The notes: generated from the sequence alone by a model not told the origin. Positions 1 through 9,626 are shown, numbered from the stretch's first letter. The stretch: DNA of 10,483 nt from Myxococcales bacterium (GCA_020430675.1 JAGQJJ010000078.1:1-10483), one strand, 5' to 3'. Program-made: numbers and translations.

Positions 1-686
1 AGCCCGACGGCCTGCACATCATCGAGATCCGCGAGGCGTGGAAGACCTGGCCGGCCACCGCCGCGGGCGTCGCGCCCACCCGCCCGATCGCGGGTGATCT
101 CGCCGCTCGGGTGAAGAACGCGGTCGAAGCGGCCCACGCGGCGTGGCAGGCCGCCGGCGAAGCGATGCTCGCGCAGATCCGCGATCCATTGCGCAGCGGC
201 CAGATCCTCACCGTGCTCGGCCGCACCGACGCCGCGCGCGGTGCCTTCGAAGCACAGACCACGAGCCTGCCCGGCCCGGCGTGGAACAATCTGGGCAATC
301 TGGCGGCCCTCGCCGGCGATTGGCCCGCGGCCCGGCAGGCCTACGACCGCTCGCTGGCCGCGCACGATGACCCGCGGGTGCAGATCAACGCTGCGCTCGC
401 CGCCTTTGGCGCGGGCGACGAAGCCGGGGCCACCGAGCACATCTTTCAATGCCTCGACAAAGCGGGCGACGCCGGCCCGGCGCTGGTCGAGCAGATCGCG
501 GCCATGGGCACGTCGGGCGGCGCGGGCCGCGGGGCCCGCGGCGGCGTCACCCCGGCCGAGCTGCGCCGGCTGGTCGATTCGGCGTATCAGCGGGCCGGAA
601 AGGCCGCCCCCACCCGCCCCGAAGCAGCCCGCGCCTCTGACCAGGCCACGGCGCTCCCGGTCTCGCGATATTGTCACTGGCTGTGA
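1..686 (+). CDS. 3' end of a TPR-repeat protein (partial, start lies upstream)
   Basis: The frame is open from the left edge (first full codon at base 3) to a TGA at 684-686, so this is the last 227 codons of a longer gene. The GTG at 111 would be an internal start, but the frame before it reads sensibly (PDGLHIIEIREAWKTWP), so I treat the gene as truncated by the window. Bases about 195-455 encode two or three TPR-like helical pairs; the clearest begins PAWNNLGNLAALAGDWPAAR (about 279-374), with the W/G/A spacing of TPR helices. TPRs mediate protein contacts. A Gly/Arg-rich linker (about 508-546) and a short helical stretch (TPAELRRLVDSAYQRAG) follow, then a tail that looks disordered. The sequence shows no catalytic motif. 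The function of the whole protein cannot be told from this piece. The TPR call is fairly safe. Confidence 0.7.
   Translation, partial: PDGLHIIEIREAWKTWPATAAGVAPTRPIAGDLAARVKNAVEAAHAAWQAAGEAMLAQIRDPLRSGQILTVLGRTDAARGAFEAQTTSLPGPAWNNLGNLAALAGDWPAARQAYDRSLAAHDDPRVQINAALAAFGAGDEAGATEHIFQCLDKAGDAGPALVEQIAAMGTSGGAGRGARGGVTPAELRRLVDSAYQRAGKAAPTRPEAARASDQATALPVSRYCHWL
521..540. repeat. Perfect GC-only inverted repeat inside the TPR gene
   Basis: CGCGGGCC and GGCCCGCG form 8-base perfect arms around a GCGG loop. It lies in the part encoding the Gly/Arg-rich linker, so it could simply result from GGC/CGC codons. No T-tract follows, so it is not a standard terminator. Confidence 0.4.
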
Positions 687-689
687 TGT

Positions 690-730
690 TCGTCGTCATA
701 TGACGCAATTGCGTCTCGACATGACGATGA
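690..730. promoter_or_regulatory. Overlapping palindromes within a larger inverted repeat, upstream of the response regulator
   Basis: The gap between the TPR gene and the response regulator is AT-richer than its surroundings. CGTCATATGACG (694-705) and GACGCAATTGCGTC (702-715) are both perfect palindromes and share the four bases 702-705. Around the second palindrome, TCGTCGTCAT (690-699) and ATGACGATGA (721-730) are complementary at 9 of 10 positions, and the tenth is a possible G-U pair. The block could be tandem dimeric operator sites for a repressor or response regulator controlling the downstream pair. It could also be a transcribed stem-loop ending the upstream gene, although only a weak T-rich stretch (731-740) follows. 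The presence of the repeats is certain; the role is inferred. Confidence 0.5.
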
Positions 731-778
731 TCTATTGATTCGCTAAGGTAACATGGTCGAAATTGAGACCGAACGCCC

Positions 779-1201
779 ATGCTTCCGAACGTGCCGCCCA
801 AACTGACCCATGACGGCCCGATCGTTGTCCTCGACGACGACAACCTCGATTTGCTGATCGCTCAGCGCTGCCACGCCAAGAGCGGAATTCCTCTGCCCCT
901 GATGGTCTTTGGGCGCCCCGACGCCCTGCTTGAGCACCTGGACGCGGTCGCCGCCGGCAGCGCGCCCTTGCCCGCGGTCTTGTTGATCGACGTGCGCATG
1001 CCGGGCATGGATGGTTTCGAAGTCGTACGCAAGGCACGAAGCGTGCTTCAAGATCGTAACGACGTGCCCTTCTGCATCCTGACCACCTCGTCGGTCAGCC
1101 GCGACCGTGAAAAAGCCGAGCAACTCGGTTGCGCTGCCTACCTGACCAAGCCCAGCCGGGCTTCCGAGCTGGTGGCGATGTTCCAAGCGCTGGCCGCGTG
1201 A
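779..1201 (+). CDS. Single-domain response regulator, Rcp1 type
   Basis: This is a 140-residue protein made of one receiver (REC) domain with no DNA-binding or enzymatic output domain. The acidic pocket is D19-D20-D21 (VVLDDDNLD), the phospho-acceptor is D71 (LLIDVRMPGMDGFE), the switch Thr is T102 within ILTTSS, and the conserved Lys is K124 (AYLTKPS). The LTTSS form of the switch region is typical of the regulators paired with cyanobacterial and bacterial phytochromes (Rcp1 family). Such proteins act as phosphate shuttles or through protein-protein contact in the cytoplasm. The ATG at 779 starts shortly before the first beta strand and suits the family length; only a weak GAGA lies upstream. 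The stop is 7 bases before the histidine kinase start, so the two are co-transcribed and probably cognate. All residues needed for phosphorylation are present. Confidence 0.92.
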   Translation: MLPNVPPKLTHDGPIVVLDDDNLDLLIAQRCHAKSGIPLPLMVFGRPDALLEHLDAVAAGSAPLPAVLLIDVRMPGMDGFEVVRKARSVLQDRNDVPFCILTTSSVSRDREKAEQLGCAAYLTKPSRASELVAMFQALAA

Positions 1202-1208
1202 CCGCCTG

Positions 1209-2357
1209 ATGGGGGCCGACCCGCCCATCGAAAACCTGCACCTCTCGACCGAGCAGCTCACCGCCATGTTGGCCCTGGTGCGCGTTGGATTGACGGTCGT
1301 CGAGCTGACCGACCCCGACGATCCCGAGACCTGGCTCATCCGCGCCGCCAATCCGGCCGCCTCTCAGGCCGTCCGGGCCCAGACCAGCCAGCTCGTCGGC
1401 CAGCCCTTCCTGCTCGCCTTCCCCTCGCTGCGCGAGACGACATACATCGACTGGTACCGCGATGTGCACGCCACGGGCATCGAGCGCGAGCTGCCCGAGC
1501 TGCGGTTCGGCGACGATGAGATCCCCACCGCCGCCTTCCAGGTCTGGCTGAGCCCGCTGCCCGGCGGCTGCGTGCTGGGGCAGCACGTGAACATGACCTT
1601 GCAGCGCCAGGCCGAGGCCCGCCTGCGCCAGCTCAGCGCGACGCTCGACGAGCGCGTCGACGACCGCACCGCCCAGTTGCAGGCGTCGCGGCTGATGATC
1701 AGCGAGATCGCCTACGCGGTCGCCCACGATCTGCGCACCCCGCTGCGGCATATGATGCTGCTCGCCGACCTGGTCGACCCCGAGCATCCCGACCTCGATG
1801 ACCTGGCCAATATCGTCGCCGCGGGTCAGCTCATGCGCGAGCGCCTCGACGCGCTGCTCGACTTCGCCGACGCCGAGCAGGGCGTGGAGGTCGTGCCCTT
1901 TGATGCTTCGACCGAGGTTCTGGCGGTGCTGGACCATTTTTCCGGGCTGATCAAGGCCACGGGCGCAAAGGTCGATTTTGTCGCCGCGTCCCTGCCGGTC
2001 TCGGCCTGCCGCGACGCGCTGCGCTGCGCGCTCGTGCAATTCGTGGCCAACGCCTTGCGCTATCACCTGCCCGGCGCGGTGCCCCGGGTGCGCATCGAGG
2101 TCGCGCTGAGGGGCGAGCAGCTGGTCGTGCAGGTCACCGATGAGGGCATCGGTATCGCGTTCGAGCACCACGAAGCCATCTTTCAGGCCTTTTATCGCTC
2201 CGACGACCGCCGGGTGGCGCACGGCGTGGGCGTGGGCCTCGCGCAGTGCCGTGTCGCGGTGACCGCGGCGGGGGGCTCGGTCGGTGTGTGCTCGGTGCCC
2301 GGCCACGGCGCCACGTTCCATGCCTATCTGCCGGCCCGGCCGGCCACGCTGGGTTGA
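1209..2357 (+). CDS. Soluble PAS-containing sensor histidine kinase, phytochrome-like class
   Basis: This is a 382-residue kinase. Residues about 15-130 form a PAS-like sensor domain (ANPAASQAV, VGQPF, then a strand-rich half). Residues 131-165 are a signalling-helix coiled coil with the familiar ERVDDRTAQLQAS pattern. The HisKA dimerisation domain follows, with H173 in AYAVAHDLRTPLR; the AY..AHDL..PLR form is typical of phytochrome-like kinases. The HATPase domain has the N box (N281 in FVANALRYH), the G1 box (D311 in TDEGIGI), an F-box region (IFQAFYR) and the G2 box (GVGVGL, 339-344). No membrane segment or signal peptide is visible, so it senses a cytoplasmic cue. No GAF/PHY domain or chromophore module is present. 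The preceding response regulator is the likely phosphate acceptor. No clear ribosome site precedes the ATG at 1209, which fits translation coupled to the regulator. The PAS ligand is unknown. Confidence 0.92.
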   Translation: MGADPPIENLHLSTEQLTAMLALVRVGLTVVELTDPDDPETWLIRAANPAASQAVRAQTSQLVGQPFLLAFPSLRETTYIDWYRDVHATGIERELPELRFGDDEIPTAAFQVWLSPLPGGCVLGQHVNMTLQRQAEARLRQLSATLDERVDDRTAQLQASRLMISEIAYAVAHDLRTPLRHMMLLADLVDPEHPDLDDLANIVAAGQLMRERLDALLDFADAEQGVEVVPFDASTEVLAVLDHFSGLIKATGAKVDFVAASLPVSACRDALRCALVQFVANALRYHLPGAVPRVRIEVALRGEQLVVQVTDEGIGIAFEHHEAIFQAFYRSDDRRVAHGVGVGLAQCRVAVTAAGGSVGVCSVPGHGATFHAYLPARPATLG

Positions 2358-2416
2358 CCCGGCGCAAACCCCGCGCCGATTGCCACTTGTCCGGTCGCCG
2401 CGGCATCGCTTCCACC

Positions 2417-4411
2417 ATGAAGTGCCTCGCGCTCGGTCTTGTGATGGCCCTGGCCGCGCCCGCCGGTGCACAGAGCGTCGAAGCGCCCCACCTGCGCGTG
2501 TCGTTGGTGGCCGAAGCGAGCGCCCTCGCGCCCGGTGCGCCGGTCGCGGTCGGCGTGCACTTCGCGCTTGACGACGGCTGGCATGTCTACTGGCGCAACC
2601 CGGGCGAGTCGGGCGAGCCCCCCAAGGTACGCTGGCAGCTGCCCGACGGCTGGCAGGCCGGCGACATCGACTGGCCGGTGCCGCATGTCGTCGCCACCGG
2701 GCCCATCCTCAATTATGGCTACGAGGGCTCGGTGCTGCTGCCGGTGACGCTGCGGCCCGCCGCGGGCGCCGCGCCGCTGACGGCCGAGGCCAAAGTGCGC
2801 TGGCTGGTCTGCCAGGAGGAGTGCATCCCCGGCAAAGCGACGCTGACCCTGGCGCTGCCCACCGCCGCCGGCACCGTGCCCGACCCGACCTGGGCGCCCC
2901 GCTTCGCCGCGCACCGCGCCGCCCGGCCCGCGTCGCTGCCGGCCTTCATTGAAGACGCCGGCTCGGCGCTGACGCTGACGGTTCCGGGCCAGACGACCGC
3001 GGCGCCGGCGCGCTTCCTGCCGGCCACCGAAGGCTTGATCACGCCCTCAGCGCCCCAGACCGCCCTGGTGGCCGATGGCGCCCTGCGGTTGACGCTTCGT
3101 CGGGCCGACACCGCGCCGCCACGGATCGAGCAGCTCGATGGCTTGCTGCAAATCGGCGAGCACACCTTCGCCATCGCCGCCCGCGCGCCACCGCCGACCG
3201 GCCCGCCCGAAGAGACGAGCCTGCCGTTGGCGCTGCTCTTTGCCCTGCTCGGCGGACTGCTCCTCAACTTGATGCCCTGCGTCTTCCCCGTGCTCTCGTT
3301 GAAGGTGCTCGCCTTTGTGCGCCATGCCGGCGGCGACCCGCGGGCGGTGCGCCGCGAAGGCTGGTTGTTCGCGGCGGGCGTGCTGGTGGCCTTTCTGGCG
3401 CTCGCCGGCCTGCTGCTCGGCCTGCGCGCGGGCGGCGAGCAGCTCGGTTGGGGCTTTCAGTTGCAGTCCCCTGGCTTTGTCGCCGCGCTGGTGGTGTTGC
3501 TCTGGCTGCTCGCGCTCAGCCTGGCCGGCGTGTTCGAGGTCGGACTGACCCTGACCGGCCTGGGCGGCACCGGCAACGCCAGCGCCTTTGCCACCGGCGC
3601 GCTCGCGACCGTCGTCGCCACGCCTTGCACCGCGCCGTTCATGGGCCCCGCGCTCGGCTACGCGCTCACCCAGCCACCGATCGCCGCGCTGGCCATCTTC
3701 ACCGCGTTGGGCGTCGGCATGGCGTTGCCCTACGTCGTCCTGGCCCACGCGCCGCGGCTGCTCAAGCGCCTGCCGCGCCCCGGTCCTTGGATGGCCACCT
3801 TCAAGCAGGCCATGGCCTTCCCGCTTTTTGCCACGGTGCTCTGGCTGCTCGATGTCTTCCTCCAGCAGACCGACGTCGCCGCCGCGGGCGCGCTGCTCGC
3901 CGGCCTGCTCGGCCTCGCGTTTGCCGGGTGGATTTGGGGTCGGCTGCAGATGAGCGGGCGCGCCGGCCTCGCTTGGCTTGCGCTGGTGCTGGTCGCCGCG
4001 GTGCCCGGCGCCGCCTTGGTGCGCGCCGCGGTCGCCTTCGACGACGCCCCCGCCGACGCGCTCTGGACGCCGTGGACGCCCGAACACGAGGCCGAGCTGC
4101 GCGCCGCCGGGCGCCCGGTCTTTGTGAACTACACCGCCGCGTGGTGCATCAGCTGCAAGGTCAACGAGCGCGTCGCCTTCGCCGATGAGCGCGTGCGCGC
4201 CGCCTTCGCCGCCGAAAACATCGCCGCGCTCAAGGCCGACTGGACCGATCGCGACCCCACGATCGCCGCCGAGCTGGCCCGCTACGGTCGACAAGGCGTG
4301 CCCCTGTACCTGTATCATGCCCCCGGATCGACAGCGCCCGCGGTGCTGCCCGCGATCCTGACCCCCGACATCGTGCTCGCGGCCATCGCGAGCGAGACGA
4401 GGAGCCCCTGA
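2417..4411 (+). CDS. DsbD/ScsB-like transmembrane thiol:disulfide reductase
   Basis: This is a 664-residue inner-membrane protein that moves electrons from cytoplasmic thioredoxin to the periplasm. Residues 1-18 are a signal peptide ending in AGA. Residues about 25-260 are periplasmic beta domains with the Cys pair C132/C136 (LVCQEECIPG). Residues about 269-536 hold roughly eight membrane segments carrying the two redox cysteines, C288 (LNLMPCVFPVLSLK) and C404 (ATPCTAPFMGPALG). The C-terminal thioredoxin domain has the active site AAWCISCK (C577/C580) and a cis-Pro in GVPLY (P629). All three redox pairs of DsbD are therefore present. It is longer than E. coli DsbD (565 residues) because of the larger N-terminal part, as in ScsB-type proteins. 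The frame is open further upstream, but I chose the ATG at 2417 because it begins the signal peptide directly. It lies 59 bases after the histidine kinase gene and overlaps the next gene by one base. Confidence 0.9.
   Translation: MKCLALGLVMALAAPAGAQSVEAPHLRVSLVAEASALAPGAPVAVGVHFALDDGWHVYWRNPGESGEPPKVRWQLPDGWQAGDIDWPVPHVVATGPILNYGYEGSVLLPVTLRPAAGAAPLTAEAKVRWLVCQEECIPGKATLTLALPTAAGTVPDPTWAPRFAAHRAARPASLPAFIEDAGSALTLTVPGQTTAAPARFLPATEGLITPSAPQTALVADGALRLTLRRADTAPPRIEQLDGLLQIGEHTFAIAARAPPPTGPPEETSLPLALLFALLGGLLLNLMPCVFPVLSLKVLAFVRHAGGDPRAVRREGWLFAAGVLVAFLALAGLLLGLRAGGEQLGWGFQLQSPGFVAALVVLLWLLALSLAGVFEVGLTLTGLGGTGNASAFATGALATVVATPCTAPFMGPALGYALTQPPIAALAIFTALGVGMALPYVVLAHAPRLLKRLPRPGPWMATFKQAMAFPLFATVLWLLDVFLQQTDVAAAGALLAGLLGLAFAGWIWGRLQMSGRAGLAWLALVLVAAVPGAALVRAAVAFDDAPADALWTPWTPEHEAELRAAGRPVFVNYTAAWCISCKVNERVAFADERVRAAFAAENIAALKADWTDRDPTIAAELARYGRQGVPLYLYHAPGSTAPAVLPAILTPDIVLAAIASETRSP
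4399..4404 (+). promoter_or_regulatory. Ribosome binding site of the lipoprotein redoxin gene
   Basis: GAGGAG lies 6 bases before the ATG at 4411, inside the last codons of the DsbD-like gene. It fixes the redoxin start at the one-base TGATG overlap and supports coupled translation of the two genes. Confidence 0.7.
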
Positions 4412-5037
4412 TGCGTTCATCCCTCTCCCCCGCCCTGCTCGCCGGCGCCCTGCTCATGCTCGGCGGCTGCTCGCGCGCCGCTTCGGCCGAGATGGGCGAC
4501 CCCGCCATCGGCCAGCCGGCGCCCGCCTTTCAAGGCACCGACAGCGATGGCAAAGCGCAGTCGCTCAGCGCCTACAAAGGCAAATGGGTGGTGCTCGAAT
4601 GGCTGAACCATGGCTGCCCGTTCGTGCGAAAGCACTACGACAGCAAGAACATGCAGACCCTGCAGAAAGAGATGACCGACAAGGGCGTGGTCTGGCTCTC
4701 GATCATCTCATCGGCCGAAGGCAAGCAGGGCTTCTCGACGCCCGAGAAGGCCAACGCCGATCGCACCAGCAATGGCGCCTCGCCGACGGCGATCGTGCTC
4801 GATGCCAAGGGTGACATCGGCCGCCTCTACGGGGCCAGGACCACGCCGCATCTCTTCATCATCGATCCCAATGGCATGCTGGTCTACAAGGGTGGCATCG
4901 ATGACCATGCCAGCACCGACCCCGATGACATCGCGGGCTCGACCAATTACGTGCGTCAGGCGCTCACCGAAGGCATGGCCGGCAAGCCGATCACCGTGTC
5001 GGCCTCGAAGCCCTACGGCTGCTCGGTCAAATACTGA
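4411..5037 (+). CDS. Lipoprotein redoxin (AhpC/TSA-like, PRX-like) with widely spaced cysteines
   Basis: This is a 208-residue secreted lipoprotein. The signal sequence ends in the lipobox LMLGGC (C20). Ser at +2 predicts sorting to the outer membrane by the usual rule. Residues about 33-185 are a thioredoxin-fold redoxin domain: IGQPAPAF, a strand ending in WLNHGCPFVRKHYDSKNMQ (C69), the cis-Pro site TTPHLF (P146) and IIDPNGMLVYKGGIDDH. Family members of this AhpC/TSA-like group share the HGCPFVRKHY-type motif and a C-terminal YGCSVKY, seen here at C204. Apart from the lipidated cysteine, C69 and C204 are the only cysteines, so they may form the redox pair. There is no CxxC and no standard peroxiredoxin PxxxTxxC motif. 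Overlap with the DsbD-like gene suggests it receives electrons from that protein. The substrate is unknown: it could be a peroxidase or a thiol reductant. Confidence 0.85.
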   Translation: MRSSLSPALLAGALLMLGGCSRAASAEMGDPAIGQPAPAFQGTDSDGKAQSLSAYKGKWVVLEWLNHGCPFVRKHYDSKNMQTLQKEMTDKGVVWLSIISSAEGKQGFSTPEKANADRTSNGASPTAIVLDAKGDIGRLYGARTTPHLFIIDPNGMLVYKGGIDDHASTDPDDIAGSTNYVRQALTEGMAGKPITVSASKPYGCSVKY

Positions 5038-5043
5038 TCACCA

Positions 5044-8013
<2,970 letters not shown>

Positions 8014-8019
8014 CGGGCG

Positions 8020-8024
8020 TCTCC
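8020..8024 (-). promoter_or_regulatory. Ribosome binding site of the Ser/Thr kinase gene
   Basis: On the - strand the sequence reads GGAGA, 6 bases before the ATG whose first base is 8013. This supports that start, which also places the glycine loop at the usual distance from the N terminus. Confidence 0.65.
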
Positions 8025-8058
8025 GTCACTTCGCGCACGTCGCAGGCGACGCGATCGC

Positions 8059-8086
8059 TATGTAACACGGCGCCCGCGGGCGGCAA
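8059..8086 (-). promoter_or_regulatory. Possible promoter of the Ser/Thr kinase gene, with a palindrome in the spacer
   Basis: In the 91-base gap upstream of the kinase, the - strand reads TTGCCG (8086-8081), a 16-base spacer and TACATA (8064-8059). This is a weak match to sigma-70 hexamers, about 46 bases before the start codon. A perfect 12-base palindrome, CGCCCGCGGGCG (8071-8082), fills most of the spacer and overlaps the -35 box, which is where a repressor could sit. GC-only palindromes arise easily by chance here, so confidence is low. Confidence 0.28.
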
Positions 8087-8104
8087 AGTCCGGGCGATGA
8101 CGGG

Positions 8105-8596
8105 TCAGTCGAGGGTCTCGAGCAGTCGATCGAGCACGAAGTAGCTGGTGTTCATGCCATCTTCCATGCCCGAGTGCAGCATGCCATCGCGCTCTTCGTG
8201 GGTGTGGAAGAGCGACGTCGCAAAGATGCGCGTGTGGCCGTCGCCAAAGTCTTCCAGGGTCAGCGTATTGACCACCACGTAGCCGGGCATGCCATCCCAC
8301 TCGAAGGTCAGGGCGATGCGCTCCAGCGGCACGATCTCGCGGAAGCGGCCCTCGAAGCCGTGGGCCTCGCCGTCGGCATGCTCGACAAAGCGCCAATGGC
8401 CGCCCTTGTGGAACTCATAGCGCTCGATGTCGAGCGGGTTGCCGCGCCCCCACCACTGCGCGAGCAGCTTGGGGTCGGTCATGGCCCGCCAGACGCGGGC
8501 ACGCGGGGCGTGAAAGACGCGCTCGATCCGGATCTCGCGGTCGGAGGGCGTGCTGACGATCGCGGGCGCAGGGCCCGAGGCATTGCCTTTGCTCAT
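8105..8596 (-). CDS. SRPBCC/AHSA1 (Aha1-like, START-type) domain protein
   Basis: This is a 163-residue protein made of one SRPBCC/AHSA1 ligand-binding fold. The N-terminal strand and helix read IRIERVFHAPRARVWRAMTD, then WWG, which is the typical entry of the family. Mid-domain strands include FEGRFREIVPLERIALTFEW. The C-terminal helix is ERDGMLHSGMEDGMNTSY, followed by LDRLLETL. Such proteins bind a hydrophobic ligand in a deep cavity; the ligand here is unknown. I chose the ATG at 8596 (MSKGNAS) because it is 5 bases past the stop of the ArsR-type gene. The frame continues further upstream but only as antisense-like readthrough of that gene. ArsR plus AHSA1 pairs are common in actinobacteria, myxobacteria and others, where the SRPBCC protein is usually a small-molecule effector partner or stress protein. 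No strong ribosome site is visible, so coupling to ArsR is likely. Confidence 0.88.
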   Translation of the reverse strand: MSKGNASGPAPAIVSTPSDREIRIERVFHAPRARVWRAMTDPKLLAQWWGRGNPLDIERYEFHKGGHWRFVEHADGEAHGFEGRFREIVPLERIALTFEWDGMPGYVVVNTLTLEDFGDGHTRIFATSLFHTHEERDGMLHSGMEDGMNTSYFVLDRLLETLD

Positions 8597-8601
8597 GGCG
8601 T

Positions 8602-8952
8602 TCAATCCGTGGGTTCGTCGGGGTCTTCGGTGCGCGCGAGAAACGCGCCCAGGCTGTCGAGCCGGGCTTCCAGGGTCGCGCGGTAGCGGTTGATCCAGGC
8701 CATCTCGCCGTCGAGGCGGCGGGGCCCGAGTCGACACCTCCGCACGCGGCCGACCTTCTCGGTGGTCAACAGCTCCGCGGCTTCGAGGATGGCGACATGC
8801 TTCTTGATGCCGGTCAGGGTCATGTTGAACTTCTCGGCGAGCTCGCTGATCGAGGCCGGCCCCCACCCCAGGCGTTCAAGAATGCCCCGCCGGGTGGCGT
8901 CGGCCAGCGCCGAGAAGGCCGAATTCAGCGCCTCCTCTTCATACTGAACCAT
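8602..8952 (-). CDS. ArsR-family winged-helix transcriptional regulator
   Basis: This is a 116-residue repressor. The opening LNSAFSALADATRRGILERL is the ArsR helix-1/2 signature. The winged helix-turn-helix follows (ASISELAEKFNMTLTGIKKH), with the recognition helix around residues 44-56, then the wing (TTEKVGRVRRCRLG) and a C-terminal dimerisation helix. Its only cysteine is C73, in the wing, and there is no ELCVCD-type metal site, so it is not a metal sensor of the classical arsenic kind. It resembles the ArsR proteins that precede AHSA1 genes. The frame could start earlier, at 9021 (an extra 23 residues rich in Arg). I prefer the ATG at 8952 because AAGG lies just before it and because family members begin close to the first helix. 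The SRPBCC gene follows after 5 bases. It probably represses its own operon. Confidence 0.88.
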   Translation of the reverse strand: MVQYEEEALNSAFSALADATRRGILERLGWGPASISELAEKFNMTLTGIKKHVAILEAAELLTTEKVGRVRRCRLGPRRLDGEMAWINRYRATLEARLDSLGAFLARTEDPDEPTD

Positions 8953-8960
8953 GTGGTTCA
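8945..8960. promoter_or_regulatory. Inverted repeat over the ArsR start codon, candidate operator
   Basis: TGAACCA (8945-8951) and TGGTTCA (8954-8960) are perfect 7-base arms with a 2-base spacer. The repeat covers the start codon of the ArsR-type gene and the bases just before it. A dimeric ArsR protein bound here would block its own expression. It lies about 135 bases from the divergent beta-barrel gene, so it is less likely to control that gene. The site is real in sequence; its use as an operator is inferred. Confidence 0.45.
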
Positions 8961-9084
8961 CCTTATGCGGCAGCGCGCGGTCGCGCAAGCGGAATCGAAC
9001 CTTGTTCCTGGTGCTTTGCATACGAGGCGCGACACCGGGGGCGCAACCGGAACCGGCTCGGAGTATGGTGCGACGTCGATTCGC

Positions 9085-9089
9085 GGAGG
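9085..9089 (+). promoter_or_regulatory. Ribosome binding site deciding the beta-barrel gene start
   Basis: GGAGG directly abuts an ATG at 9090, too close for use, and lies 6 bases before a second in-frame ATG at 9096. The second ATG is therefore the likely start. Confidence 0.7.
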
Positions 9090-9095
9090 ATGAAG

Positions 9096-9617
9096 ATGAA
9101 TCGAGCCTGGTGGGCCGCGCTGGCCCTCATCGCCCCGATGGCCGCCCACGCGGAAGAGGCTTCCGCCGCGGCGCCAACCGAGACGCCGGACTGGACGCTT
9201 CAGGTCGATCCACTGACGACCGCGCTGGGATTTGTGCATGTTCAGGTCGAGCGCGTGCTGACGCCCGACTTCTCGGTCTACGTCGGCCCCAGCCTGCGCC
9301 TGTTCTCGGGCCTGCTCGGCGACGAAGACTATCTGGGCCTGGGCGCCGAGGCCGGCGTGCGCTGGTTCGTGCAATCGAGCGCGCCCACCGGCTGGTGGGC
9401 CGAAGTGCGCGGCGTGGGCGCGCATCTGTCGACGCCCGACGATGAGACCGCCTGGGGCGGCTACGTCAGCGCCCTGGGCGGCTACACCGCGATCTTCGGT
9501 GGCTGGTTCGTGCTCTCGGGCGGCGTCGGCGTGCAATACCTGCATTACCGCGTCGCCGGCCTGGGCCCCGTGGGCGTGCTGCCCGCGGCGCATACCACCA
9601 TCGGCGTGGCCTTCTGA
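9096..9617 (+). CDS. Small outer-membrane beta-barrel protein (hypothetical)
   Basis: This is a 173-residue exported protein of unknown function. The signal peptide is MNRAWWAALALIAPMAAHA with likely cleavage after A19. The mature part has alternating hydrophobic strands rich in Gly, Tyr and Trp, for example FVHVQVERVLTPDFSVYVG, YLGLGAEAGVRWFV, GWWAEVRGVGAHL and GWFVLSGGVGVQYLHYRV. It ends in TTIGVAF; a terminal Phe is the usual outer-membrane barrel assembly signal. Size and strand count suggest an eight-stranded barrel of the general DUF3575/OmpA-like kind, but I cannot assign a family. The start at 9096, not 9090, is set by the ribosome site. The DUF1285-like gene follows after 9 bases, so they are probably co-transcribed. 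The gene is divergent from the ArsR-type gene, and its promoter would lie in 8953-9084, where I see no convincing hexamers. Confidence 0.75.
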   Translation: MNRAWWAALALIAPMAAHAEEASAAAPTETPDWTLQVDPLTTALGFVHVQVERVLTPDFSVYVGPSLRLFSGLLGDEDYLGLGAEAGVRWFVQSSAPTGWWAEVRGVGAHLSTPDDETAWGGYVSALGGYTAIFGGWFVLSGGVGVQYLHYRVAGLGPVGVLPAAHTTIGVAF

Positions 9618-9626
9618 GGCCGGCCC

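Noticed and set aside
700..738. Short open frame MTQLRLDMTMIY upstream of the response regulator, a possible leader peptide
   Set aside because: No ribosome binding site precedes it and it falls inside the palindrome block. Nothing supports translation.
1095..2471. Long - strand open frame opposite the histidine kinase (458 residues)
   Set aside because: It is a composition shadow of a GC-rich gene. The + strand frame has full kinase motifs, and the - strand product is low-complexity Gly/Arg/Gln/His-rich text.
3047..4420. Long - strand open frame opposite the DsbD-like gene (457 residues)
   Set aside because: The product is repetitive Gly/Arg/Gln/His-rich text with no domain, while the + strand encodes clear DsbD motifs.
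5038..5043. Shared bidirectional terminator between the redoxin and the kinase
   Set aside because: Only 6 bases separate the two stop codons, and I found no stem-loop with a T-tract across the junction.
8991..9001. On the - strand this reads GGTTCGATTCC, a perfect match to the tRNA T-loop (B box) pattern
   Set aside because: No matching T-stem, D-arm or acceptor stem could be folded around it, and it lies in the ArsR upstream region. Best taken as chance or a decayed remnant.
9022..9089. Promoter for the beta-barrel gene (TATGGT at 9064 as a -10)
   Set aside because: No -35 box sits at the right distance, so I did not list it as a feature.
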